Below, in pieces: positions 1 to 8,959 of a DNA stretch of 64,000 nucleotides. The notes beneath the pieces were generated by a model, which was given only the letters and a program-made list of their open reading frames with translations, was not told the DNA's origin and searched no databases. Position 1 is the first letter of the stretch, and each line of letters begins with the position of its first letter. The position numbers and the translations under genes were made by a program. Location: contig NZ_RCCH01000005.1 of NCBI RefSeq assembly GCF_003663945.1, positions 186,001 through 250,000 on the forward strand, written 5' to 3'. Source of the DNA: Lacinutrix venerupis (GTDB lineage Bacteria > Bacteroidota > Bacteroidia > Flavobacteriales > Flavobacteriaceae).

Positions 1-153
1 ATTAAGGACACTTACTTTGTATTTGTTTATTATTATATGTTGCTTTGATTAAAATACTCAAGCACATGTTATATTTATTAATTAGAGTTTCATTCATAAA
101 ATCTCTTAATAAAAAAGACATATTATTATTAACTTATTAATGGTCTAAAAATT

Positions 154-1308
154 ATGAATGAAAACAATATTTTCCCAGAAGATATTTTACATAATACAGT
201 AGAATATCATATTGCTAAACACAGTAAAAAAACTAATCTTATATTTTGGATTATTTTTTTAGTGCTTGCAACAGCATTAGCAGCACTACCTTTTATTTAT
301 GTAGATATATATACAACTAGTCGTGGTATTATTACATCGCATGAAAAGCCCGTAACTTTATTTGCACCTGCAACTGGCCGTATTACTTATTTTAATTTAA
401 TAGAAAATCAATCTGTTTCGGTTGGAGATACACTGCTGGTAGTGAACCAAAAGATTTTAGATGAACGTGATAATTTAATAGATTCTCAAAAAGAAGATAC
501 CGAAAATTTTATTAAAGATTTAGAATTTCTAATTAAAGGAAACTATTCTAAACTAAAAACTAAGCAATACAAAAAGGAATATTTAAAATTCCAACAACAG
601 TTATTTAATATAAATACGATTATTAAAAATACTCAAGCAGAATACAATCGTGCAAAAATACTTTTTGAAAAAGATGTTATCGCAAAATCTGAGTATGATA
701 ATGCCTTATTAGAACTAAATAAATTAAAAAACGACAGAACTAATATTTATAAACAAGCTCAATTAACTTGGCAAACAGAATTAACAGATTATGAACAGTC
801 TTTAGAAAATTTAGATTCTAACAAAAAACAACTTAAAGAAGAAAAAGATATGTATGTTTTAATTGCTCCTATAGATGGAGAATTAATAAATGTTCAAGGT
901 TTTAATTTAGGAAGTATTTTAAATGCAGGAAGTAATTTAGCAAACATATCTCCGAGTAAAAATTTAGTTATTGAGTCTTTTCTATCACCTTCTGATATTG
1001 GCTATATAGATGAGGGTATTGAAGCCAAATACCAAGTAGACTCTTACAATTCCAACCAGTGGGGATTTGCAACTGGTGAAATTACAGAAGTTGGTAAAGA
1101 TATTGTTCAAATAAATAACTCCAATATTTTTAAAGTTAGAAGCTCTCTTAACGAAAAATATCTCTCGCTGGTTAATGGTGCTCGTGGTGATTTAAAAAAA
1201 GGAATGACAGTTACAAGTAGATTTTTTTTAACACGTAGAAGTTTGTTTCAACTATTATTTGATAGCATAGACGATTGGTTTAACCCTTATAACAATAAAA
1301 ATGAGTAA
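154..1308 (+). CDS. HlyD-family membrane fusion protein of the RiPP exporter
   Basis: Periplasmic adaptor (384 aa) expected to link the inner-membrane ABC exporter encoded next to it with an outer-membrane TolC-type channel; no TolC gene is in the window. A short cytoplasmic N-terminus is followed by one membrane segment at about residues 29-51, a lipoyl/barrel segment (PATGRITYFNLIENQSVSVG), a long charged coiled-coil hairpin at about 100-240 and a C-terminal beta-barrel region. That order is typical of the HlyD family. The ATG at 154 follows an AT-rich leader and gives a normal family start. The stop overlaps the ABC gene by 8 bp, so the two are translationally coupled and form the start of the lanthipeptide operon. 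Confidence 0.9.
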   Translation: MNENNIFPEDILHNTVEYHIAKHSKKTNLIFWIIFLVLATALAALPFIYVDIYTTSRGIITSHEKPVTLFAPATGRITYFNLIENQSVSVGDTLLVVNQKILDERDNLIDSQKEDTENFIKDLEFLIKGNYSKLKTKQYKKEYLKFQQQLFNINTIIKNTQAEYNRAKILFEKDVIAKSEYDNALLELNKLKNDRTNIYKQAQLTWQTELTDYEQSLENLDSNKKQLKEEKDMYVLIAPIDGELINVQGFNLGSILNAGSNLANISPSKNLVIESFLSPSDIGYIDEGIEAKYQVDSYNSNQWGFATGEITEVGKDIVQINNSNIFKVRSSLNEKYLSLVNGARGDLKKGMTVTSRFFLTRRSLFQLLFDSIDDWFNPYNNKNE

Positions 1309-3460
1309 AATAGAAATTAAACAACATGATTTTAGTGACTGTGGTGCAGCGTGTTTAGCTTCTATTTCAGAGCATTATAAACTAAGCTTACCAATTGCAA
1401 GAATTAGGCAGTATGCAAATACTAGCCAAAAAGGAACAACGCTTTTAGGTCTTAGAGAAGCAGCAATTAAATTAGATTTTATTGCAAAAGGTGTAAAAGC
1501 TTCTATGGATAGTTTAGAGGAAATTCCTCTACCTGCTATAGCGCATGTTATGATTAAGCTTGAAGAGCATGAGTTTCCACATTACATGGTTATCTATAAA
1601 GTAACTAAGGATTATGTAAAAGTAATGGATCCTGCAAATGGTAAGCTAGAAAAGAAAACAAGGGCTGAGTTTGAAAAGATTTTTACAGGTTTTATGTTAA
1701 TACTTATTCCTGATGAAGATATTTTTAAAGAAAGAAATGAAAAATTTTCGAATTTAAAACGCATGTCGTTTTTATTAAATCCGCATAAACATATTCTTAT
1801 TCAAGCGTTAATAGGCTCAATAATTTATACTGTTTTAGGGTTCTCTGTCTCCATATACATAGAAAAAATAACAGATTTTGTTTTAGTAAGTGGCAATAAA
1901 AGCCTGCTAAACTTAATGAGTATTATTGTTTTAGTATGTATCATTCTTCAATTTGTATTTGGTGCGTTAAAAGATGTATTCATGCTAAAAACAAGTCAGC
2001 AAATAGATTCAAGACTTATTTTAGGTTATTACAAACACTTATTTACAATGCCTCAAAAGTTTTTTGATACTATGAGAATTGGTGAAATAATGTCTAGAAT
2101 TGGTGACGCTGTAAAAATTAGATTACTAATTAACGAAACAGCTTTAAGCATAGTCGTTAATGTGTTTATTGTAATTTTTTCTTTCATTTTCATGTACACC
2201 TATTACTGGAAACTAGCTGCTATAATTACACTAATTATTCCATTGTATATAATTATATACTTTATAGTTAATAGTCTTAATAAAAAAGTAGAGCGACAAG
2301 TGATGGAAAAAAACGCACTATTAGAATCTCAACTAGTAGAGTCTATAAAAAATATTGGTACTGTAAAACGTTTATCTCTTGAGCAATTTTCTAAAAACAA
2401 AACAGAATTAAAATTTATAGATTTATTAAAAACTATTTACAAATCTGGATTAAATAATGTTTTTTCTAATATCTCTACACAGTTTATTTCTAGAGTATTC
2501 ACCGTTATTTTACTTTGGGCAGGTACTTTTTATGTTATAGATGGAGAAATTACTCCTGGAGAATTATTCTCATTCTATTCAATTATAGGATACTTTACCG
2601 GACCGGCATCACAATTAATTGGCACTAACAAATCCATCCAAAACGCAATGATTGCTGCAGATAGATTATTTGGTATCATGGATTTAGAAACAGAGGCAAA
2701 CGAAGCTAATATTACCATATCAGAACATTCTTTTGGAGACATACAGTTCGATAATGTTCGTTTCCATTATGAATTAGGTAGAGACATTTTTAAAAATATA
2801 ACTTTAACAATTCCAAGAGGTAAATTTACAGCCTTAGTTGGGGAAAGCGGTAGTGGTAAGAGTACAATTGCATCATTAATTCAAAATGTCTATCAACCAA
2901 GCGAAGGAAAAATACTTATTGGAGATTACGATTTAAAATATATAACCAAAGACAGTATTAATGCTTTAGTAACAACAGTCCCTCAAAATGTTGAATTGTT
3001 TGATGGTTCTATAATTTCAAATATTGCAATTGGAGAGTACAGCCCAGATATGGAAAAAGTTATAACAGTTTCTAAACAAGTAGGCGCTTACGACTTTATA
3101 GAATCTTTACCTAATGGTTTTGAAACCTATTTAGGAGAATTTGGCGCTAACCTTTCTGGTGGAGAAAGACAACGTATTGCATTTGCAAGAGCTCTTTATA
3201 AAGATCCAGAAATTCTAATTTTAGACGAAGCAACTTCTGCATTAGATTCTGAGTCCGAATTGGTTATAAAAGACCTAATTACCGATTTACAAAAACAAGG
3301 AAAAACCATTATAATAATTGCCCATAAATTACAATCTATTGTTAAAGCAGATAAGATAATTGCCATGAAAAAAGGTGAAGTTGTCGAGTCTGGAACACAC
3401 CAAGAACTATTAGCCAACAATAGCTATTATGCTAAAATGTGGAGCAATTTAAATGTATAA
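1301..3460 (+). CDS. C39 peptidase-containing ABC exporter (LanT type)
   Basis: Bifunctional exporter (719 aa) that should cut leader peptides after a double-glycine motif and export the core. The N-terminal C39 peptidase has the catalytic triad Cys14 (FSDCGAAC), His94 (FPHYMV) and Asp110 (VMDPA). The membrane domain spans about residues 160-440. The nucleotide-binding domain has Walker A GESGSGKST near 513, the signature LSGGERQR near 617 and Walker B ILILDEATSALD near 636. The substrate fits: the predicted precursor peptides across the terminator all carry leaders ending in Asn-Gly-Gly. Its start overlaps the HlyD gene by 8 bp and the dehydratase gene follows it. All catalytic motifs look intact, so it is probably active. 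Confidence 0.95.
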   Translation: MSKIEIKQHDFSDCGAACLASISEHYKLSLPIARIRQYANTSQKGTTLLGLREAAIKLDFIAKGVKASMDSLEEIPLPAIAHVMIKLEEHEFPHYMVIYKVTKDYVKVMDPANGKLEKKTRAEFEKIFTGFMLILIPDEDIFKERNEKFSNLKRMSFLLNPHKHILIQALIGSIIYTVLGFSVSIYIEKITDFVLVSGNKSLLNLMSIIVLVCIILQFVFGALKDVFMLKTSQQIDSRLILGYYKHLFTMPQKFFDTMRIGEIMSRIGDAVKIRLLINETALSIVVNVFIVIFSFIFMYTYYWKLAAIITLIIPLYIIIYFIVNSLNKKVERQVMEKNALLESQLVESIKNIGTVKRLSLEQFSKNKTELKFIDLLKTIYKSGLNNVFSNISTQFISRVFTVILLWAGTFYVIDGEITPGELFSFYSIIGYFTGPASQLIGTNKSIQNAMIAADRLFGIMDLETEANEANITISEHSFGDIQFDNVRFHYELGRDIFKNITLTIPRGKFTALVGESGSGKSTIASLIQNVYQPSEGKILIGDYDLKYITKDSINALVTTVPQNVELFDGSIISNIAIGEYSPDMEKVITVSKQVGAYDFIESLPNGFETYLGEFGANLSGGERQRIAFARALYKDPEILILDEATSALDSESELVIKDLITDLQKQGKTIIIIAHKLQSIVKADKIIAMKKGEVVESGTHQELLANNSYYAKMWSNLNV

Positions 3461-3480
3461 CTAAAAAAAATCCGTCGATT

Positions 3481-6400
3481 ATGAAAAATCACTCATTTGC
3501 AAACAAAGCGGTTGTTAGAACACCGCTAAGCGTTAAAAAAATTGATATTACTTGGGAGGAAATCCAAGAAATATTTAAAGTTCCAAAACACAGAGAGGCT
3601 TTATTTATTGGCTCTCCAAACATTTACAAAGCTCTCGAAATGTGGGAAAAAGGTGAAGCTTTTCAAACTGAAGACGAACTTAAAAACCTTAAAGGTTCTT
3701 TATATAAATATACCTCCAGGCTGGCAAACCGTTGTACTCCTTTTGGATTATGGGCTTCAGTAAGTACTATTGATTTAGCAAAAGAAACAGATATTAATGT
3801 TGCTGAAGGTGAATTAAAACGTACAACAAAATTCGATATGTATTTTTTAGGTGAAATTTTGCCAGAAATCACTAAACATAAAGAAATTAGAGAGGTTTTA
3901 AAGTACTATCCTAACAATTCTATGTATAAAGTTATGGATAAGTACCGTTTTGTAGAATATTACTTTAAAGACAGAGCAAGATGCCATAAAATATCTGAAG
4001 TTGATATTAATGAATATTTAGAAAAAACCATTGAAATTGCTCAAAACGGTGCCACAATAGAACAACTTATAAAGCCTATTATAGATGATAATATTAGTGT
4101 TGAAGATGCTAAAGCATTTATTAATCAAGTTATCGATAGTCAGTTTTTTGTTAATGAATTAGAATTCACTTTAACTGGTGACGATTATTTAGAAAGTCTT
4201 TTAACTGTTTTAAAAGAAGACCGTTTTAATTTTTATGAAGCAAATGTTGTAAAAGAACTACTTATTTCTCTAAAAAGTAAAATTTCTGCTATAGATGATA
4301 ATGTATTTAACAACCCAGAAAAATATAGAGAGATACACGAACAAATAGAAAAAGAAATTCAAGAAGCGGACATTACTAAACTGTTTCAAGTAGACAGCTT
4401 TAAAAGTTTACCTAATGCAACTTTAAGCTATTCTATTGTTAAAAAACTTCGTGTAGCAATAGTTGCTTTAAATAAATTAAGTAATGAAAGGTCTAATGCT
4501 GCATTGGATGATTTTAAAAAGAAATTTCAAGAACGTTATGAAGAGTATGAACAGCCACTTATAAATGTTCTTGATCCAGACTTAGGAATAGGATACGCCA
4601 AAGGTGCTAGTGCAAAAACACCTTTAGTCGATAAATTAGCAATTAAAGGGAATCAAGCCTCAAGCAAACAAATTAATTGGACAGATAAAACTGGATTTTT
4701 ATTTAAAAAGGCACTTAAGGCTTTAAAAGAAAATGCTGTTGAAGTTGAATTAACAGACGAAGAAATTAATCAATTTGAAGAGAAAGAAAGTTTATATCCA
4801 GATAGCTTTTCAACGTTTTTTAATGTGTTTCATGAAAATGGTGAAGAAAAAGTTCATTTAAAAACTGTTTGGGGACCTTCAGCAAATGGATTAATTGGTC
4901 GTTTTGCTCATTTAGATGAAACCATAGAAGAGATGTGTAACACCATTCATGAAAATGAAAAAGCATTATATCCAGATAAAATTTTAGCTGAGATTATTCA
5001 TTTACCTCAAGCTAGAACAGGTAATATTCTATATCGAAAGTTTCAAAGAGATTATGAAATTCCATATTTAGGAAACTCTTCTTTAAATGAAGATCACCAA
5101 TTAAATGTTGACGACTTATACGTTTCTGTAAAAAGAGGAAAAGTAATATTACGCTCTAAACGCTTAAATAAAGAAATTATTCCACGCCTTGGAAACGCTC
5201 ATAATTATAGTGCTAACGCATTACCTATTTATCATTTTTTATGCGACTTACAAGACCAAGAGCAATCTGGATTAGGATTTAGTTGGGGAAGTTTACAAAA
5301 CGAATTCAACTTTTTACCAAGAGTAAGCTATAAAGGTGTTGTACTTTCTCGTGCTACTTGGAATTTGAATAAAAAAACAATGCAATCTATTTTAGATAAT
5401 AAAAAAGAGGACATTATAAAAGTAGTTAAAGACTTCCAAAAAGAAAGAGATATCCCTAATATTGTGGCTTTTGCTCAAGGAGATAATGAAGTTGTTTTGA
5501 ATTTTGAAAATGATTTAAGTTGTAAGACTTTTTATTACATGATGAAAGGAGAGCATTTTATTCAACTTAAAGAATTCTTTTTTGAAGAAGATACTGTAAC
5601 TGGATCATATTGTAATGAATTTGTTTTACCATCTTATAAAAATGCTCCAAAAGCAAAAGACATTAAACCAACACAGCAATTACAAGCACAAAAAGCAACG
5701 TTACAAAAAGCATCATATTCTACTGGAGATGAGTGGCTTTATTACAAATTTTATTGTGGTGAGCGTGTAGGAGAAAAATTACTTAACCAAGCCATTAAGC
5801 CTATAGTTGACGAACTAGAAGCTAATAACCTAATTGATAAATGGTTCTTTATTCGTTATTATGATAAAGATGGACACCATTTAAGATTTAGAATTCACTT
5901 AAATGACCAAACAAAATTCTCTGAGTGTGTCTTAATTATTAAAAAACACATACAACCATTCGAAGACAACCTGTTAATTTGGAAAACACAAACAGATACA
6001 TACTTAAGAGAATTACAACGTTATGGATTTGAATCTATAGATGCTACAGAAGATTTGTATTATAATGATAGCGAAGCTACTGTTAAATTTGCAGATATGA
6101 TTGAAGGTGATGCTGGAGAACGTGTGCGTTGGTTATTTTCTTTACTTTCTATGGATCATTTACTTAATGACTTTGGATTTAATGTAAAACAAAAAATGCA
6201 GCTATTAAACATCGCTAAAACAGCATTTGGTAAAGAGTTTAACAAAACTGGAACATTAAACAAGCAAGTAAACGAACTGTACAGTGAGAACATGTCTAAT
6301 ATTGAAATTTTCTTAAATGAAGAGGCTAAAGCTGATATGTATGAACCATTGTGGAATATTTTAAAAGAACGTTCTGTTAAAAACAAAACAGTTGTACAGA

Positions 6401-6600
6401 ACTTAAAATCTCTGGCAGATCAAAATATCCTGCCTGGTGGATTAGAAAATACTGTACTTAGTTACTTACACATGGTTTGTAACCGTATTTTCTTATCAAA
6501 ACAACGTATACATGAAATGGTTGTTTACGATATGCTTTTTAAATATTACAGTAAGCAAATGCACATACAAAAAAAAAGAAAAGCAGTAACCACTGCTTAG
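3481..6600 (+). CDS. lanB: Full-length class I lanthipeptide dehydratase (LanB)
   Basis: Dehydrates Ser and Thr of precursor peptides to Dha and Dhb through glutamyl-tRNA-dependent glutamylation and elimination. I chose ATG 3481 (1039 aa), which begins MKNHSFANKAVVRTPLS like other LanBs; an upstream ATG at 3439 lies inside the ABC gene. The motif NRCTPFGLWASVS near residues 83-95 matches the conserved R-x-TPFG region of the glutamylation domain. The C-terminal third (STGDEWLYYKFYCG, then RYYDKDGHHLRFRIHL near 790-805) is the elimination domain, also called the thiopeptide-type biosynthesis domain. Both halves are in one chain, so this is a class I lanthipeptide enzyme rather than a split thiopeptide enzyme. 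It lies 20 nt behind the exporter and ends in a terminator. Confidence 0.93.
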   Translation: MKNHSFANKAVVRTPLSVKKIDITWEEIQEIFKVPKHREALFIGSPNIYKALEMWEKGEAFQTEDELKNLKGSLYKYTSRLANRCTPFGLWASVSTIDLAKETDINVAEGELKRTTKFDMYFLGEILPEITKHKEIREVLKYYPNNSMYKVMDKYRFVEYYFKDRARCHKISEVDINEYLEKTIEIAQNGATIEQLIKPIIDDNISVEDAKAFINQVIDSQFFVNELEFTLTGDDYLESLLTVLKEDRFNFYEANVVKELLISLKSKISAIDDNVFNNPEKYREIHEQIEKEIQEADITKLFQVDSFKSLPNATLSYSIVKKLRVAIVALNKLSNERSNAALDDFKKKFQERYEEYEQPLINVLDPDLGIGYAKGASAKTPLVDKLAIKGNQASSKQINWTDKTGFLFKKALKALKENAVEVELTDEEINQFEEKESLYPDSFSTFFNVFHENGEEKVHLKTVWGPSANGLIGRFAHLDETIEEMCNTIHENEKALYPDKILAEIIHLPQARTGNILYRKFQRDYEIPYLGNSSLNEDHQLNVDDLYVSVKRGKVILRSKRLNKEIIPRLGNAHNYSANALPIYHFLCDLQDQEQSGLGFSWGSLQNEFNFLPRVSYKGVVLSRATWNLNKKTMQSILDNKKEDIIKVVKDFQKERDIPNIVAFAQGDNEVVLNFENDLSCKTFYYMMKGEHFIQLKEFFFEEDTVTGSYCNEFVLPSYKNAPKAKDIKPTQQLQAQKATLQKASYSTGDEWLYYKFYCGERVGEKLLNQAIKPIVDELEANNLIDKWFFIRYYDKDGHHLRFRIHLNDQTKFSECVLIIKKHIQPFEDNLLIWKTQTDTYLRELQRYGFESIDATEDLYYNDSEATVKFADMIEGDAGERVRWLFSLLSMDHLLNDFGFNVKQKMQLLNIAKTAFGKEFNKTGTLNKQVNELYSENMSNIEIFLNEEAKADMYEPLWNILKERSVKNKTVVQNLKSLADQNILPGGLENTVLSYLHMVCNRIFLSKQRIHEMVVYDMLFKYYSKQMHIQKKRKAVTTA

Positions 6601-6620
6601 ATTAATAGCAACTACATTTA

Positions 6621-6648
6621 AAAGAGCGCTAATTAGCGCTCTTTTTTT
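6621..6648 (+). terminator. Intrinsic terminator after lanB
   Basis: A perfect 20-bp palindrome (AGAGCGCTAATTAGCGCTCT) followed by a run of T lies between the dehydratase stop and the reductase ATG at 6668. The reductase therefore depends on read-through or on its own promoter. Confidence 0.85.
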
Positions 6649-6667
6649 AAACTTAAAAATAAAAATT

Positions 6668-7762
6668 ATGAGAGTATTAGGCGTATTAAGCCCATCATTA
6701 GCAGAAAAATTAGACGAAGCAGACAAGTATATTTTGGAGATTGATTCTCTAAAAATACCGCTAGCACTAATACATGTGCCAGATATCGAAATTGATGAAA
6801 ACAATGAGAATAATAGCGATATGGTTTTAGTAAAGAAAAAAGGCTTTTCTTTAAACTATAGAGATTTTGGTGTTATTGAAAATGCGTGGCATAAATTAAA
6901 AAAATCAGATCAAGACACATACTACCCTATTGGTTCTGAGTTTTGTGGAGAAGTTTTAAAGATTGGGAAAACTGTAAATAATTTAAAAGTTGGAGATTAT
7001 GTGATTGCTAATTGTGCTTATCCTATTGCTCCTTTTAATGCAACTCCTGGAATACCAAGCAATCATGGTAGTAAAGAGTTGGAAATATTTCATAAAGGAA
7101 AATTAATAAAAGTTCCTAAAAATATTCCTGTAGAACAAGCTGCTGGAATGAGTATTGGCGTCCAGACTGCTACATCTATGATAAGAAAAGCAGATATTAA
7201 AGACGGACAAAATGTTTTGGTGACTTCTGTAACCTCAAATACTTCTTTAATTATACTTAATTTTTTAAGAGATAAAAACTGTACTATTTATGGATTATCA
7301 TATTCTGGAAAAGAGACTAAAAAGGTAAAAGAACTATTTCCTTTCATTAAAACTATTTATAATTTTAAAGATAATAATATACCTAAAAACTTGTTTTTTG
7401 ATGCTGTTCTAGATCCTTTCGCAGATACACACATTGTAGCCTTACAGCCTAATTTAAATTTTGAAGCACATTATGTTACTTGTGGGATGTTTAATCAATC
7501 TAGTGAAAAGATACAAAGCAAAGATTCATATACCAACTTGCCTTCATTAATTAGTAATTTAATCTCTAAAAACATACAAATTAGAGCTAATTGTTTAGGT
7601 ACTACCGAAGATTTAGAAAATGGTTTAAAAATGTTAAGTAGAGACGGTTCAAGTAATATTCCTGTTGATGAAGTATTTAATAAGGAGGAAGAAATTAATC
7701 TATTTTTAGACAAGTCTTTTTTAAAAACTAAAAAAATTGGAAAAACAGTCTTTATATATTGA
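6668..7762 (+). CDS. MDR-superfamily oxidoreductase, possible dehydroamino acid reductase
   Basis: Medium-chain dehydrogenase/reductase-like protein (364 aa). A GroES-like half (IGSEFCGEVLKIGKTVNNLKVGDYVIANC) precedes a nucleotide-binding half (DGQNVLVTSVTSNTSLIILNFLRDKNCTIYGLSY). The usual zinc-ligand His of the GHE motif is Ser here (GSEF), so a zinc-independent reductase is likely. Known LanJA enzymes such as LtnJ belong to the same superfamily and reduce Dha to D-Ala in lanthipeptides, so a tailoring role is a reasonable inference from position. A quinone or enoyl reductase of unrelated function is the alternative. A hairpin separates it from lanB, and it runs toward the precursor array with a shared terminator between them. 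Confidence 0.7.
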   Translation: MRVLGVLSPSLAEKLDEADKYILEIDSLKIPLALIHVPDIEIDENNENNSDMVLVKKKGFSLNYRDFGVIENAWHKLKKSDQDTYYPIGSEFCGEVLKIGKTVNNLKVGDYVIANCAYPIAPFNATPGIPSNHGSKELEIFHKGKLIKVPKNIPVEQAAGMSIGVQTATSMIRKADIKDGQNVLVTSVTSNTSLIILNFLRDKNCTIYGLSYSGKETKKVKELFPFIKTIYNFKDNNIPKNLFFDAVLDPFADTHIVALQPNLNFEAHYVTCGMFNQSSEKIQSKDSYTNLPSLISNLISKNIQIRANCLGTTEDLENGLKMLSRDGSSNIPVDEVFNKEEEINLFLDKSFLKTKKIGKTVFIY

Positions 7763-7888
7763 TTATTTTAATAAAAAATTTGGTTTTCTAAAGAGAATAA
7801 AACATTCTCTTTACTAGAATACAGACAGAAAAGATTATCGTTTTAGATAATTTTTTTTTCTTCTTCAATTAAACAAACCTAATTTTAT

Positions 7889-7926
7889 AAAAAAACCTGA
7901 ACAAATGTTTTGTTCAGGTTTTTTTT
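7889..7926. terminator. Bidirectional terminator between reductase and precursor array
   Basis: Stem CCTGAACAAA/TTTGTTCAGG flanked by A and T runs, so it can end transcription in both directions. It separates the rightward biosynthetic genes from the leftward precursor array. A second perfect 9-bp stem (AAAGAGAAT/ATTCTCTTT, 7790-7812) sits just downstream of the reductase without a T run. Confidence 0.85.
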
Positions 7927-7943
7927 AATTTTAATAATCTATT

Positions 7944-8084
7944 TTACTCTCTTGTAACTAATAGACTAATAATAACTCCTACACATACTGGAGAAGTTCC
8001 TCCGTTTACATCTTGTAATTGGTTATCATTTAATTCTGTTACTGAATTCTTATTGAAGGCTAAGTTTGTGTTTTGTGTTTTCAT
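7944..8084 (-). CDS. Lanthipeptide precursor 1 (core allele A)
   Basis: 46-aa precursor. The leader MKTQNTNLAFNKNSVTEL continues to a VNGG cleavage site, followed by the 17-residue core TSPVCVGVIISLLVTRE. LanB could dehydrate Thr1, Ser2, Ser11 and Thr15. The single Cys5 allows only one thioether ring, most likely to residue 1 or 2. This is the last unit of the array relative to transcription, and its leader matches the other array members. Confidence 0.88.
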   Translation of the reverse strand: MKTQNTNLAFNKNSVTELNDNQLQDVNGGTSPVCVGVIISLLVTRE

Positions 8085-8113
8085 AATTTGTGTTTTTTAG
8101 TGTTTAATAAATT

Positions 8114-8254
8114 TTATTCTCTTGTAACTAATAGGCTAATAATAACTCCTACACATACAGGAGAAGTTCCTCCGTTTACATCTTGTAATTGGTTATCATT
8201 TAATTCTGTTACTGAATTCTTATTGAAGGCTAAGTTTGTGTTTTGTGTTTTCAT
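8114..8254 (-). CDS. Lanthipeptide precursor 2 (core allele A)
   Basis: 46-aa precursor, identical in protein sequence to precursor 1 with core TSPVCVGVIISLLVTRE after the VNGG site. It differs from unit 1 only by silent bases, such as AGC for AGT and CCT for CCA in the core. It is part of the 170-bp tandem array. Confidence 0.88.
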   Translation of the reverse strand: MKTQNTNLAFNKNSVTELNDNQLQDVNGGTSPVCVGVIISLLVTRE

Positions 8255-8283
8255 AATTTGTGTTTTTTAGTGTTTAATAAATT

Positions 8284-8424
8284 TTATTCTCTTGTAACTA
8301 ATAGGCTAATAATAACTCCTACACATACAGGAGAAGTTCCTCCGTTTACATCTTGTAATTGGTTATCATTTAATTCTGTTACTGAACTCTTGTTAAAGGC
8401 TAAGCTTGTGTTTTGTGTTTTCAT
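8284..8424 (-). CDS. Lanthipeptide precursor 3 (core allele A)
   Basis: 46-aa precursor with leader MKTQNTSLAFNKSSVTEL and the same 17-residue core as units 1 and 2. The leader carries the N-to-S changes at residues 7 and 13, shared with units 4 and 5, while the core is still allele A. It is therefore a hybrid of the two unit types, suggesting recombination within the array. Confidence 0.88.
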   Translation of the reverse strand: MKTQNTSLAFNKSSVTELNDNQLQDVNGGTSPVCVGVIISLLVTRE

Positions 8425-8453
8425 AATTTGTGTTTTTTAGTGTTTAATAAATT

Positions 8454-8594
8454 TTATTTTCTTGTAATTAATAGGCTAATAATAATCCCTGTACATACTG
8501 GAGAAGTTCCTCCGTTTACATCTTGTAATTGGTTATCATTTAATTCTGTTACTGAACTCTTGTTAAAGGCTAAGCTTGTGTTTTGTGTTTTCAT
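8454..8594 (-). CDS. Lanthipeptide precursor 4 (core allele B)
   Basis: 46-aa precursor with core TSPVCTGIIISLLITRK after VNGG. Compared with allele A it has V6T, V8I, V14I and E17K; the new Thr adds a dehydratable residue next to Cys5 and the last change reverses the C-terminal charge. The leader matches unit 3. Confidence 0.88.
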   Translation of the reverse strand: MKTQNTSLAFNKSSVTELNDNQLQDVNGGTSPVCTGIIISLLITRK

Positions 8595-8623
8595 AATTTG
8601 TGTTTTTTAGTGTTTAATAAATT

Positions 8624-8764
8624 TTATTTTCTTGTAATTAATAGGCTAATAATAATCCCTGTACATACTGGAGAAGTTCCTCCGTTTACATCTTGTAATT
8701 GGTTATCATTTAATTCTGTTACTGAACTCTTGTTAAAGGCTAAACTTGTGTTTTGTGTTTTCAT
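8624..8764 (-). CDS. Lanthipeptide precursor 5 (core allele B)
   Basis: 46-aa precursor encoding the same protein as unit 4 (core TSPVCTGIIISLLITRK). It is almost identical at DNA level, with one silent base in the leader (AGT for AGC at codon 7). Confidence 0.88.
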   Translation of the reverse strand: MKTQNTSLAFNKSSVTELNDNQLQDVNGGTSPVCTGIIISLLITRK

Positions 8765-8793
8765 AATTTGTGTTTTTTAGTGTTTAATAAATT

Positions 8794-8934
8794 TTATTTT
8801 CTTGTAATTAATAGGCTAATAATAATCCCTGTACATACTGGAGAAGTTCCTCCATTTACATCTTGTAATTGGTTATCGTTTAATTCTGTTACTGAACTTT
8901 TGTTGAAGGCTAAGTTTGTGTTTTGTGTTTTCAT
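8794..8934 (-). CDS. Lanthipeptide precursor 6 (core allele B)
   Basis: 46-aa precursor with core TSPVCTGIIISLLITRK and leader MKTQNTNLAFNKSSVTEL, which is intermediate between the two leader types. It is the first unit of the 170-bp array relative to transcription; its upstream spacer diverges after about 14 bp from the ATG. Confidence 0.88.
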   Translation of the reverse strand: MKTQNTNLAFNKSSVTELNDNQLQDVNGGTSPVCTGIIISLLITRK

Positions 8935-8959
8935 AATTTGTGTTTTTAATGGTTATTAT

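Larger units (their letters stand above)
7944..8934 (-). repeat. Six 170-bp tandem repeats, each one lanthipeptide precursor gene
   Basis: Six direct repeats with an exact 170-bp period: a 141-bp ORF plus a 29-bp spacer. They start at 8084, 8254, 8424, 8594, 8764 and 8934 on the minus strand. Differences are mostly single bases. Units 1-3 encode one core allele and units 4-6 another. The repeats include the same upstream sequence (AACACAAATT before ATG), so they were duplicated as gene-plus-leader cassettes. Antisense reading of the units gives repeated 65-aa ORFs that are artefacts. Confidence 0.95.

Noticed and set aside
1-153. Tail of an upstream gene or operon promoter
   Set aside because: No convincing reading frame or full TAnnTTTG box with spacing could be shown in this AT-rich stretch.
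3439-3480. Upstream ATG for lanB
   Set aside because: It is inside the exporter coding end and adds a segment unlike LanB N-termini.
7944-8934. Regular tandem repeats resembling a CRISPR-like array
   Set aside because: The 170-bp period is fully repeated, without unique spacers, and each unit encodes a peptide.
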